A stretch of 64,000 nt of DNA, from assembly GCA_016716085.1 (NCBI GenBank), contig JADJWY010000023.1, forward strand, positions 876,863 through 940,862, in the 5' to 3' direction. This DNA is from Hahellaceae bacterium (lineage in GTDB: Bacteria > Pseudomonadota > Gammaproteobacteria > Pseudomonadales > Oleiphilaceae). Each line of letters begins with the position of its first letter. Position 1 is the first letter of the stretch. Positions 54,348 to 63,893 of this stretch are shown here, piece after piece. The notes under the pieces were generated by a model. It saw only the letters and a list, made by a program, of their open reading frames with translations, did no database searches and was not told the DNA's origin. The translations under genes were made by a program, and so were the position numbers.

Positions 54348-55417
54348 AAGTCAGTCTCATAAAGTTTATGTCTGAAGTAGCCTGAAATCAGATCTCTAGT
54401 GGCCAAATCAGGCTCTAGGGTATCTTTAAACATACATCCCAGGCCCCGGGTCAATATGACCTTGATTTGCTGATCAATATTCTTTTTATCTTTCCTCAAA
54501 GCAGCCAAGTAATCGTCTGCATCCACCAGATTGAGCGTTGTTTCGGCCCAAACGTGTGCAAGAATACGGCGAATTCGATTACGCAAAGACATCGTGATAT
54601 AGCCTTTTTTTGCCGAAAAGAGATTCGCCAGATCCATTCCATACGACACCGCAATACCGTGCGGAACAGAATAATGGCTCACTGTCTCTAACGCATGTCC
54701 AAAGGAATGACCGTAGTTGAATATATTTCGGGGCCCCCGATCAAACTCGTCCACTTCAACCATCTGTCTTTTGATAGACAAGCTTTTAAAAATCAACTTG
54801 GGAAGTTCACGACAACTGACTACTGCCATGCGTACGTCGTCTTCGATTTTGTCGAGTTCATCCTGCCCATCAACCAAAAAATAATGCAGCATTTCCCCAA
54901 TACCTGACAGTATTTCCTTCTTTTCAAGCGTATTAAGAAAGCGAAAATCAATGATGATATGAGCGGGTGGATAAAAGCTACCGAGCTGATTTTTCAAATC
55001 GTTGAAATTAACGGAGGTTTTGCTGCCAATACAACTGTCGCATTGCGAAAGGAGATTTGTAGGAAAAAAAAACCACGTTACTCCTCTGAATAAAATCCCC
55101 GCGATAAAGCCTGTAATATCCTGCGTTACCCCCCCCCCGATTGCGATCAAGCGATTGTTTCTGGAAAAGCCAAAGGCAAGTATCTTTTCAATAACCTCCC
55201 CTATGACATGGTATTCCTTTGCTGACTCGCCAGGCCGGACAACTATTTTATCTATACCTCGAACGCAGTCATAAATTGCCGGATAAAGCCCTAGCACATT
55301 TTCATCTACTAGCAACACATCTCCAGGAGAAATTTCTGACGACAAGATCTCTTCAAATGGGGCAAAGCTTACCTTGTATTCACCATGCTGAGAGCAAACC
55401 GACATTGAATTAAACAT
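54344..55417 (-). CDS. 3-dehydroquinate synthase-like sugar phosphate cyclase
   Basis: A 357-residue member of the sugar phosphate cyclase superfamily. NAD and metal site features are intact: IAIGGGVTQDITGFIAGILFRGV, TNLLSQCDSCIGSKTSVNFNDLKNQLGSFYPP, the Glu of GIGEMLHYFLVDG, and the two histidines of FNYGHSFGHALETVSHYSVPHGIAVSYG. The family includes AroB, 2-deoxy-scyllo-inosose synthase and the valiolone-type synthases that cyclise sedoheptulose 7-phosphate. Sitting in a glycan operon beside a SIS isomerase and a cytidylyltransferase, it is unlikely to be housekeeping AroB. The ATG at 55417 overlaps the SDR stop by 8 bp; a GTG at 55435 is possible. Confidence 0.85.
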   Translation of the reverse strand: MFNSMSVCSQHGEYKVSFAPFEEILSSEISPGDVLLVDENVLGLYPAIYDCVRGIDKIVVRPGESAKEYHVIGEVIEKILAFGFSRNNRLIAIGGGVTQDITGFIAGILFRGVTWFFFPTNLLSQCDSCIGSKTSVNFNDLKNQLGSFYPPAHIIIDFRFLNTLEKKEILSGIGEMLHYFLVDGQDELDKIEDDVRMAVVSCRELPKLIFKSLSIKRQMVEVDEFDRGPRNIFNYGHSFGHALETVSHYSVPHGIAVSYGMDLANLFSAKKGYITMSLRNRIRRILAHVWAETTLNLVDADDYLAALRKDKKNIDQQIKVILTRGLGCMFKDTLEPDLATRDLISGYFRHKLYETDL

Positions 55418-56132
55418 GGGTATACCCACCGTCAATCACGATATTCTGCCCTGTAATGTATGTGTTTTCGTCACTACACAAAAATCGCACCAAACGTGCA
55501 ATTTCCTCTGGAGTAGCTAAACGCCCGAGCGGAATTGTGCACTTGAGTGCATCAATCTCTACATCGGAAAGACTGTCACGGGTCAGTTGGGTCAGGACAA
55601 ATCCCGGAGAAACTGTATTCACTAAAATGTTATTTGGTGCGAGATCTGTAGCTGCACCTCGGGTCAGTCCATCTATCGCAGCCTTAGATACAATATAAGC
55701 TGAGCGCCCCGGACGAGTAATAACACTCCAGATCGAGGCAAGGTTGACGATCCTGCCACCGCGCACTTTCATTAGAGAAGCCATAGCACGGCACAATTTG
55801 AAAGGCCCTCGCAGGTTAACATTCAAAATTCTCTCGAAATCCTCGTCCACCACTTGCTCCAGTGGATTAATGATATTAATGCCTGCGTTATTGACCAAAA
55901 CGTCAATTTGCCCCAATGCGTTCAAGAACTCCAGAAACGCTTCAAGAGAGTTGACATCGTCCAGATCCAACACTTGATACTCGATCGAACCCTTCAAAGC
56001 CAACTGCTCTGTCGAAGGCGATTTCCCAGTCAGTATGACTCTGGCTCCCAGTTCAGCAAAAGAGTGCCCGATAGCCGCACCTATTCCACGAGTGCCACCT
56101 GTTACCACCACAGTCTTATTCAGAAAATTCAT
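55410..56132 (-). CDS. Short-chain dehydrogenase/reductase
   Basis: A 240-residue classical SDR. TGGTRGIG at residues 11-18 binds NAD(P); NNAG is at 81-84; the active site is Ser133, Tyr146 and Lys150 (LASIWSV, SAYIVSK). The C-terminus YITGQNIVIDGGYTHV is the family ending. It probably reduces or oxidises a hydroxyl of the pathway intermediate. The start lies 47 bp after the SIS gene and its end overlaps the cyclase gene. Confidence 0.9.
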   Translation of the reverse strand: MNFLNKTVVVTGGTRGIGAAIGHSFAELGARVILTGKSPSTEQLALKGSIEYQVLDLDDVNSLEAFLEFLNALGQIDVLVNNAGINIINPLEQVVDEDFERILNVNLRGPFKLCRAMASLMKVRGGRIVNLASIWSVITRPGRSAYIVSKAAIDGLTRGAATDLAPNNILVNTVSPGFVLTQLTRDSLSDVEIDALKCTIPLGRLATPEEIARLVRFLCSDENTYITGQNIVIDGGYTHV

Positions 56133-56179
56133 TTTGGCTTTTTTAAAATGTTAAGATTTCGTTTTAGCGAGGGGTAATA

Positions 56180-56749
56180 TCAAGTCTCATACACTGACTT
56201 GCCTATTACGGCATCAATCACGGCAGTAAGCCAAATGGAATGAATTCCTTCCACAATGTTGTACGCATGGCTATCCACCCAGAAATCAATATCAGCAAGC
56301 TTCCTGAGTGGGTTATCAGCATGTCTACCGGTAAACGCGACAACATCAAGTCCCATTTGCTTGGCGACCTTCGCCGCATTAACAACATTTGGCGATGAGC
56401 CACTCACACTGATTAGTACGACCGCATCGCCCGCATCAGCATAACTCTTTATCGCCTCACCCACCCAGTTCTCATAACCATAATCGTTTGAGAAACAGGT
56501 AATAAGTCCAGGTTCATTAAAGGTGGTCGCCCTGACCTTACCCTGCTTGGTAAAATCAAATGCGCCATGTGCTGAGATGGTGGCACTGGCGCCATTTCCG
56601 GCCAGCATTAACTTGTTGTTACTTTGCTGAACTCGTAGCGCTAGCGCTCTAAAGCGGTCAATGACGGGATAAATGGCTGGATCAAAGGCCAGTTTTTTAT
56701 AGACGTCAAAGTAGTTATCTAGAAATTCCTTCAAGTGACAGACCTTCAC
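56180..56749 (-). CDS. SIS-domain sugar phosphate isomerase, GmhA-like
   Basis: A 189-residue SIS protein resembling phosphoheptose isomerase. The phosphate-binding segments are NKLMLAGNGASATISAHGAFDFTKQG and VVLISVSGSSPNVVNAAKVAKQMG, with NDYGYENWVGE between them. GmhA converts sedoheptulose 7-phosphate to D-glycero-D-manno-heptose 7-phosphate, which would link it to the cyclase next door through the same seven-carbon pool. It overlaps the oxidoreductase gene by 4 bp. Confidence 0.85.
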   Translation of the reverse strand: MKVCHLKEFLDNYFDVYKKLAFDPAIYPVIDRFRALALRVQQSNNKLMLAGNGASATISAHGAFDFTKQGKVRATTFNEPGLITCFSNDYGYENWVGEAIKSYADAGDAVVLISVSGSSPNVVNAAKVAKQMGLDVVAFTGRHADNPLRKLADIDFWVDSHAYNIVEGIHSIWLTAVIDAVIGKSVYET

Positions 56750-57810
56750 TTCGCAAGTCGAATGGTTTTAAGTTTGGTATTCAGATTTTCATGCTCGTGA
56801 CGCTTGTTTTGGTAAATGTCGTCCACAAGTTTCATTACGGCCAGCGCATCCGATGATGAGCCTATTTGAACAGGTATATTCTCGGCAATGGCGTTAAAAA
56901 AGTGCTGTGTCTCTGTTAGCCAGGATGTATCGATTTGATAAACATGCTGCTCCTCATCATCCCAGGTGGCGGCGGGCGCTGTCGTACGATTCCTGGCAAT
57001 GCTCAACACTTCTTCGCCGTATGTGCCAGAAGAGGTTTTGAGGCCATTGAGCACCATATATCCGGCTTCCATGAACACTTCCAGCGAAAAGAGATGCCGC
57101 CATTGGGTCATGGTTGAGTGCAATGAAGCAACAAGTCCAGTCCTACGATTCTTCAGGATAGCGAAAACGTTGTCTTCAACACCTTCCAGATTCCAATAAA
57201 GGCTGGACACAAATGCATGATTTTCATCAAATCCGGCCCCGCCGATATAGTTAAATAAATCCAGCATATGAATTCCCTGGTCGAGAAGTATGCCGCCGCC
57301 AGCCAGATCTTTATTGGCACGCCAGGTATCAAAATAGCTTTCGTCTACGCTTTTTCCGTAACGTCCCCGCATCCACAAAACCCGACCATACTCCCCCGAA
57401 TCCACCAGCGATTTCATTTTCTGTACGGCACCATGATGTCGGTGATTAAATCCGTACATCAACTTCTTTTGTGCGCGAAGCTCGGTTTCTCTGATCTGAA
57501 TCACTTCGGCAGCCGTGAAGGCTGGGGGTTTTTCACAAAAAACGTGCTTTCCGGCCTGCAACGCCCTGACGGTACAGGCCTTGTTCATGTGATTGGGCAA
57601 GCATAGAAACACCGCGTCTATGGAGGTATCTTCGAGAATTTCATCCAGACTCGATGCGAAGGGAACACCTCCATCGGTGTTGGATTGTGTATCGTATACT
57701 TTCACCAACTCTGCACAATCGATCTGCGCAATCGCTTCAGCCCGGATGCGCCCCATCTTGCCGAAACCGATGATACCTACTCGAATTTTTTTCACTGCAC
57801 ATACCTTCAT
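56746..57810 (-). CDS. Gfo/Idh/MocA-family oxidoreductase
   Basis: A 354-residue NAD(P)-dependent sugar or cyclitol dehydrogenase. The Rossmann motif is RVGIIGFGKMGRIRAEAI, then VFLCLPNHMNKACTVRALQAGKHVFCEKPPAFTAAE with the conserved EKP, and ILLDQGIHMLDLFNYIGG with the catalytic DxxxH. Relatives include inositol and UDP-sugar dehydrogenases. Placement between the HAD protein and the SIS isomerase ties it to the activated-sugar pathway. Confidence 0.9.
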   Translation of the reverse strand: MKVCAVKKIRVGIIGFGKMGRIRAEAIAQIDCAELVKVYDTQSNTDGGVPFASSLDEILEDTSIDAVFLCLPNHMNKACTVRALQAGKHVFCEKPPAFTAAEVIQIRETELRAQKKLMYGFNHRHHGAVQKMKSLVDSGEYGRVLWMRGRYGKSVDESYFDTWRANKDLAGGGILLDQGIHMLDLFNYIGGAGFDENHAFVSSLYWNLEGVEDNVFAILKNRRTGLVASLHSTMTQWRHLFSLEVFMEAGYMVLNGLKTSSGTYGEEVLSIARNRTTAPAATWDDEEQHVYQIDTSWLTETQHFFNAIAENIPVQIGSSSDALAVMKLVDDIYQNKRHEHENLNTKLKTIRLAK

Positions 57811-57847
57811 CTTGTTATTAATTGGTATTTGATGCTGCGTTTCGCAA

Positions 57848-60091
57848 TCAAAGCCTAATGACTATATCGGCTACATCTGGATTTTTTTTAATTAGCGCCT
57901 GATAGATGTCATTCGCAAATGCCCTGCTGGCAATCACAATGGGTACGGTCTTCGATAGCACTATTTTCTCCAGGTTTTCTACCGGTCTGCCCAATAGTGT
58001 CAATGATCCGTCAACAGCTCGCCTGTCGATATAATAGGCAAGGCTTATGCCATCCCGCATCAGTAACACGCCAAGCTGATATCCTAAAATACCTGCACCG
58101 TAGACGATAACTTCACGTACTCCCTTCGCTCTTACTGCGTCCGCGAGCAGTGCTAACGTAATCTCGTCAGACAGGTGCTGAGAAAACGGCACCTGTTGTA
58201 ACAAAAAACCGCCATTTTGAACGGCAATAAATCCGGGTAACCACCAGCAATCTCTAACGTGACCCTGATCTCCCTTTTTATAATTTCGCCACAGCCGGTC
58301 AATGGATCCCTTTAGAGGAAGATTCGTACTATCGGGAATAAGCGGCAAGCTTTTATCGTTGGACAAAGGCACACTTAATGAGGCCAATATCTGGGCTTCG
58401 GATCTAAGAGGAAATTCTATCAACCGATAAAGTATCGTAAATAAACGTTTCCGGCAATCGACATCGACCCCTTGCTCCAGCCAATGCTCGCTTACTGAAG
58501 TACTGACAAATGCATCAAATCCCATTTTGAACTGCTGAAGTTCTTTGGCATTTCTTGATAGAAAAGTTGACGTTTGGGGACAAATCTGGCCGTTGTGTTC
58601 ACAGTATTTTATTGTCGAGCATAACTGCTGATTCAGAAGAATTTCGCACACTTCGGGACTTGCCGCTAGTGCACGTGACTCCAATTCCAGGCTGCTTGGC
58701 TGAAACGAATGTATTTGGCCTCTCGATAAAAGCTCAAGCGCACGCTCTCGGTAGTAGAATAGAAAAAAGTGGCCATGATCCAATTTCAACACACGGCTTA
58801 TTGTTGCCAAAAGGCTTCCACCGCAGCCCCAGTCGAGAATGGCTTGATGCCCCCCGCTCCCGAGTCCTTGCTCAGTCAGATAGCGCTGAAGAAAAATTCT
58901 CTGCTCATTTAGATGCTCACAAATAGCAAAGGCTGATTGTGCTGTCCAATCAAGAATCTTCTGCCAAATATCCATCGCGACAAGTGATGAAAGACATTCC
59001 TCACGATATTGAATGAGTTCAGAAGGCAACGTTTGGGCAATGTCCTCAGCCAATTCCGCCAGACAGTATCCTCTGCGCTCGCTCAACGAGAACAGTATTT
59101 CAGGACTTAACTCCCCTTGGATCGGGAGATAACTGGAACGCCTGGAGATGGCGAGTGTCTTCACAGTGAGGGTGTCGTCGAGAGCCTTAATTGTCTCCGC
59201 GACAATTTCACCCTCTCTCAACAAACAGTAGAGTTCCGTAATCCCGGTTTCATGGCACGTTTGAATAATCCATCTTGCCCAGCCGACCAGCACGGGGCCG
59301 AACAGACAGGCACCCATCACCTCAAATGTTGGCCCTTCCAAAGCTGGGTTATGGCTGAGAAACTGGCGCCTTAGCCGACTTAGACCCAATGTTCCGCCAT
59401 GATTGATGGCATGTTCCAAACGCATAACCTCTATCAGATAGGCTGGCTTCTGTAGAAAATACGTCTTAAAACCTTTCGACGCCGCCATTTGGATATCATC
59501 GACAAAATTATCTCCGATATGAAGTACATTGCACCCTTCGCAACCATAATCAGACAAAAGTTGGTCAAATGCTTTTCCCTCAGCCTTAGACGTACGACGC
59601 TGACTGGAGACTCTTACATCAGTTACTTCCAGTCCCACCGCCTTACGCTTTAGATATTCAGAGATGAGCAACTCTGATAAATACATATCAGAGACAAAAA
59701 CGATTTTTTTTCCGATAGTCTGAAGGTGCAGTAGCGTGTCTAGTAATTCTTTATTCAGAAACCAACTTCGAACTTCCTGATCTTCCTCAAGGCTGGCTAA
59801 GATCCGAGGGTTATTGCTGATCTGCTCATAGATGAATGGCAACCTTACTTCGTTGGAGCCTGAAGCGATCTTACTGAGTGCTCTTGCGCGCTTTTCCGCC
59901 CATTTACGCTGGCGAACAAAAAAATGAGCATCGTCATTTGAAATAAGTCCCAGATTTCGCGCCCTGGCAGCAACTTCGAGCAAAATCTCATCAGGATCAT
60001 CGATATCACGAAATATAAGCGTATCGAAGATATCAACTGAAATTAATGCGATGGACGCATCGTCCGCTGCATTTAAAAGTGCATCCAACAT
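57848..60091 (-). CDS. Large HAD-family protein with C-terminal Rossmann module
   Basis: A 747-residue multidomain protein. The N-terminal 230 residues are a HAD domain: ISVDIFDTLIFRD with Asp20 and Asp23, KKIVFVSDMYLSELLISEYLK and VLHIGDNFVDDIQMAASKGFKTYFL. A central region of about 400 residues contains LYCLLREGEIVAETI and ILDWGCGGSLLATISRVL and is unassigned. The last 90 residues are the recurring module (EVIVYGAGILGYQLGVLLMRDGISLAYYIDRRAVDGSLTLLG). Similar large HAD proteins accompany glycosyltransferases in surface-polysaccharide loci. The exact substrate is unknown. It starts 10 bp after glf. Confidence 0.8.
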   Translation of the reverse strand: MLDALLNAADDASIALISVDIFDTLIFRDIDDPDEILLEVAARARNLGLISNDDAHFFVRQRKWAEKRARALSKIASGSNEVRLPFIYEQISNNPRILASLEEDQEVRSWFLNKELLDTLLHLQTIGKKIVFVSDMYLSELLISEYLKRKAVGLEVTDVRVSSQRRTSKAEGKAFDQLLSDYGCEGCNVLHIGDNFVDDIQMAASKGFKTYFLQKPAYLIEVMRLEHAINHGGTLGLSRLRRQFLSHNPALEGPTFEVMGACLFGPVLVGWARWIIQTCHETGITELYCLLREGEIVAETIKALDDTLTVKTLAISRRSSYLPIQGELSPEILFSLSERRGYCLAELAEDIAQTLPSELIQYREECLSSLVAMDIWQKILDWTAQSAFAICEHLNEQRIFLQRYLTEQGLGSGGHQAILDWGCGGSLLATISRVLKLDHGHFFLFYYRERALELLSRGQIHSFQPSSLELESRALAASPEVCEILLNQQLCSTIKYCEHNGQICPQTSTFLSRNAKELQQFKMGFDAFVSTSVSEHWLEQGVDVDCRKRLFTILYRLIEFPLRSEAQILASLSVPLSNDKSLPLIPDSTNLPLKGSIDRLWRNYKKGDQGHVRDCWWLPGFIAVQNGGFLLQQVPFSQHLSDEITLALLADAVRAKGVREVIVYGAGILGYQLGVLLMRDGISLAYYIDRRAVDGSLTLLGRPVENLEKIVLSKTVPIVIASRAFANDIYQALIKKNPDVADIVIRL

Positions 60092-60101
60092 TTTCTTGTT
60101 T

Positions 60102-61311
60102 TTAGTTCTCTACGGCCGCGTTAAATCGTTGCAAGCTTCTGTGCACCGCATCGTCCATATTAAAGTAGCGATAATCGCCCAATCGACCACAAACCAGGAG
60201 CTGCTTAAAACGGTCAGCCAGTCCCAGATATTGCTGGTACCGCGCTTCTGTTTCCAAATTGAGCACCGGGTAATAAGGAATATTTTTCAGCGGATCGTTA
60301 CGATCATAATCCTGAGGATACTCCCTGACAATGGTGCTCCCCTCTAAGCCAAGCTGCCCTGTCAGGTACCGGAATTCGGTTATCCGGGTAAACGGCTCCG
60401 TATTGGGGTAATTTACCGTTCCGCAGGGTTGAAAGGGGCCAGTCTTAAAATGCTCAAACTCAAACTGTAAAGACCGATAAGACAGTTCACCGAGCTCAAA
60501 GTCAAACAGCTCATCCAAGGGTCCTGTATAAACAATCCTCCCGTTGAAGGGCTTCCCATCCACGTGAACTTTACCTTCTTTTCGGTCGAGTTGGATAAAG
60601 TTCTTTATTTCTCGATTCAAAGCCACCTGGATATTTGGAATGGGAGAGCATTCGTTCTACCAGACGGGTATATCCTTCCTTCGGCATCTTCTGAAAGGCA
60701 TCTTGAAAGTAGCGGTCATCTCGGGACAGCACCACCGGAACCCTTGACAACACAGATTCAGAAAGTTGTCCGGGCTCAAATCCCCATTGCTTAATGGTGT
60801 AATTGAGAAACACCCGCTGGAAGATAAATTCAGCAAGTTCCGCCAGCTCAGGATCAGGTGCTTTACGCAATGCCATAATCGGGACCCGTTGCCCATCCCC
60901 ATAAGCCTCCAGCAACTTCGACGCCAAACGTTTCGCTTTAAGCATAGGAAAGCAGGCGTCTATGGAATTTAAGTTAAAGGGTACCGGTACTAAACCCTCT
61001 TCAATTTTGGCCAGCACCCGATGCTCATAAGGAAGCCAGTCAGTAAATTGAGAGAGGTAACTCACTACTTCTGGCCTGTTGGTATGGAAGATGTGAGGAC
61101 CATACTGGTGTATCAAAATGCCGTGCTCATCCCGTCGATCGAAACAATTGCCTGCAACATGAGAACGCTTATCCAACACGACGACTCGTTTTCCTGCCTG
61201 GGAAGCCATTCGTTCGGCTAAAACAGCTCCCGATAACCCGGCGCCAGCCACGAGAACATCGCATTCGGCCAACGCGTAATGGAGGTCACTGTCATCATAA
61301 ACTACCTTCAT
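60102..61311 (-). pseudogene. glf: UDP-galactopyranose mutase, frameshifted
   Basis: Two frames that read as one UGM of about 400 residues. Frame one (61311 to about 60640) has the FAD motif VLVAGAGLSGAVLAERMASQAGKRVVVLDKRSHVAGNCFDRRDEHG, HQYGPHIFHTNRPEV and FLNYTIKQWGFEP. Frame two (to 60102) continues QVALNREIKNFIQL, RIVYTGPLDELFDFELGELSYRSL and LLVCGRLGDYRYFNMDDAV. Removing one T from TTT at 60634-60636 joins them as HSNIQVALNREI. UGM makes UDP-galactofuranose, so the glycan may contain Galf. A sequencing error is as likely as true decay. Confidence 0.87.
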
Positions 61312-61324
61312 GGGAATGCCGGGC

Positions 61325-62104
61325 TCACGCCTTCATCTCGCCAAAGAACCGTTGCCTGAGCCTATCAGGAGCCTCTTTGTTGGCAAACGCAAATTCGTGG
61401 CGTTCGTCAAAAAAGAGTCCATATTTGCCAGACTCTGCAATGTAACGCTGGAAGCGGGGAATATCGCCCGCTCTCAAAAAGTAAAGGGCAGTTGCAAAGC
61501 GGAAATGTGCCTTACCTCGAGCAACATATTCTTTATTCAAGCCCAAGAGTCCCGCACGTTCGCAGGTGTGTAGCAGCTCTTTGAGCACAGCCTCGCGTCG
61601 CTCTGCACTCCGACTGGTTTGCGCACCAAAACTCGAAGAATGAATTCGATAGCGCCCCAGAACCTCGTCTATCCGGTCGATACTCCCACCACCCAATGCG
61701 GCATTGGCAACATGCATTGGATAATCGACAATAATTCGACATTCTGGATCCAATACTTCAAACAATTGAGTGTGCCTTCTGAACATCACTGAACTCGCCT
61801 GGAGAAAAGTGCCGTACAAAACCAAGTCTTTCAGTCCAGCCGACCGTGGTACATAACGGGCATTATAAAAATCACGACTGTAAAGACTCAGCGTTTTACC
61901 CGTAGCGGAATCGAATACCTCCGACTCATGGTAGCAAATTCCACACCCAGGGTTACCATCAAGAAAATCAACCTGCATCTGCAGCTTGCCCGGCAATGCA
62001 AGATCATCACCATCCAGGTAGGCGATATAGTCGCCCTTGGCCAAGTTCGACAGCAAAATCCGTAAGTCATTGTATTTAATGAGGCGCGTTTTAAAACCCT
62101 CCAC
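61325..62104 (-). pseudogene. Family 2 glycosyltransferase, 5'-truncated by a transposon
   Basis: About 258 residues that begin in the middle of a GT2 domain: AKGDYIAYLDGDDLALPGKLQMQVDFL with the DxD is only 30 residues from the start, so roughly the first 70-80 residues (the N-terminal nucleotide-binding strand and loop) are missing. SVMFRRHTQLFEVLDPECRIIVDYPMHVANAALGGG and VLGRYRIHSSSF complete the domain. The apparent GTG start at 62102-62104 lies in the end of the adjacent transposon remnant. The original 5' end is not present to the right of that element within the window. It was probably the first gene of the operon. Confidence 0.78.
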
Positions 62105-63893
62105 TACAAAACTGGACTTTGTATATTTATTGAGCTGTCGGCTTGGGGATTTAATAGGACTTTGAACAGCTCCAGTTGTTCAGGTGTGTTCAGGTTGAAA
62201 GCCCCTCCACGGGGGCTCCGTTAATTTTTACCTGGTGTCGTTGAATTCGACTCAGGAGGCTGAGTGCCCGTCCGGGCGAACAGGCACTATTAGCCGCTTT
62301 CAAGCGCATTCGCATCACACGGTGCAGGATCAAGGCGATAAAGCAGATGGTCGCGTGCGCACGGATTCGCTGGTAGCCGGCGGTACATCGGGCCAATTTC
62401 GAGCTCGGATTTTAGCACCCAGAAAACCGCGGCTCTATGTCCGCCAACGATTTATAGCGCCTAACGATTTCACGAGCCGGACATTCGTTCACGTTGGTCA
62501 CCAGCAAGAGTTTTCCATCCGAGGCGCTCCAGTGCCTGCTGACACCGCGCGCGGTAGTGATAGGCGAAACCTTCGTGGCGCGATCAATATCGATAATATG
62601 CCCCATTCCGCCTCTTTGACCGCCTGGTAAAAACGTGCGGTAATACCTGGCTCAGAGAGCGGGCGGCCTCTCCCCTTGTGCCCGTCTTCCTGCTGCTCCA
62701 GTTTGTCGCACCATTGGTCAGCCTGCGCGATCAATTTCTCGATCTATTGTCGGCGTGCCTGGGTTTTCGCTTGGGCCGCCTCTTCAAATCATGCGCCACC
62801 ACCAGTCGTCGCTCCTGCCAGCGGGTTTCATCGATCCGGGTGTTGCCGAGGTTATCGATAGACGCATCTGGCGCGTCGGTAGATGCCACCCAAGAGACGC
62901 CTGCGGACAACGAATACTCTCGTCAAAATCGCCGCAACTTACTCACGGTACGGCAATGATGTATTCAGCGCTTCTCCAAACGGCAGTTCGACCGCATCCA
63001 GCGCCGCCAGATTATCCAGGTTCAGCAACTTCCAGATCGGCGACCAGCACCACCCGCCTGATCGGGAATCAACTCCGCCAAACGATCCAGCATCGGCAGT
63101 AGTGTACTGGCTTCCACACATTGCCTTCAAAGACCTCGTGGGACAACGGCAGCCCCTCCGCAGTCTGGATCAATCGGATCACCACCTGCCGGGCCGCACC
63201 ACCGTCCTTGCTGCGGCCATAGGCCCAGATCTCTTCCTTCACGTTCGTGTCGCGGGTGGCAATGACCGTTGTCAGGTCATAAAACACGACAGACAACTCC
63301 TGATCGATCAGCGGGCACAAGGTCGTGGCGAGAATCTCTTCCACGGCATCCTTGGCCCGACGACCGCATCCAGGGCCCTCGGCTAAGTGATGGTGGCCGA
63401 CCGTACGGGTGTCGCCATCAGGAAATTGAACCACCTCAGCCACCCCAACAACCGGCGCTCTGAATCCGGGATTGCTCAGGCGATTGAATACCATGATCCA
63501 CAATACGAACTCGACATCTAAGGTGCGCTTGAAAGAACGAAATACCCGCCGAAAGGCATCAAATCCCAACTGCTGCCATAACTGCCGCGGGGCATATAAA
63601 TCACAAAAGGCTTTGGAAAACTCAAAGTTCAGGGTATGATCGGTGTTTCTCCGAGTGGCTCCACGCCCGGTGACGCGCAGCAAACCATTGATCAACAGAG
63701 TCAACCTCACTGGCAACGGTTTCCAGTCGGCCGAGGGGTGGCGACGGTATCGCTGACGTGGATTGCCCTGATCGTCGCGATAAGCTACGACGAGCTGAAC
63801 GTAACGGCGTGGGCCGGATTTAGTGATCTTGATATACGTACCGCTACATTATCACCAGTTAGCTATAATTATCAATACATCAAGATATAGTGG
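62101..63893 (-). mobile_element. Degenerate IS1634-type (IS4 superfamily) insertion sequence
   Basis: The span carries a decayed transposase on the minus strand and little else. Proposed ends are CCACTAC at 62101 and TATAGTGG at 63886-63893, a possible short terminal repeat of CCACTA. No target duplication was found, so the limits are approximate. Base composition is more GC-rich than the island beside it, which fits independent arrival. Confidence 0.65.
62104..63839 (-). pseudogene. IS1634-family transposase, multiple frameshifts
   Basis: Read in pieces on the minus strand: YIKITKSGPRRYVQLVVAYRDDQGNPRQR with the expected ATG changed to ACG (63839), TVATLGRLETVASEVDS in another frame, then KDAVEEILATTLCPLIDQELSVVFYDLTTV, GRSKDGGAARQVVIRL and GLPLSHEVFEGN. 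The C-terminal pieces are DGKLLLVTNVNECPAREIVRRYKSLADIE, FIALILHRVMRMRL and TPEQLELFKVL. The order matches IS1634-type transposases. At least four frame changes are needed, so it is inactive even if one or two are sequencing errors. Confidence 0.82.

Noticed and set aside
62235..63463. Plus-strand open frames in the right-end region
   Set aside because: They are shadows of the decayed minus-strand IS1634-type transposase and match no family.
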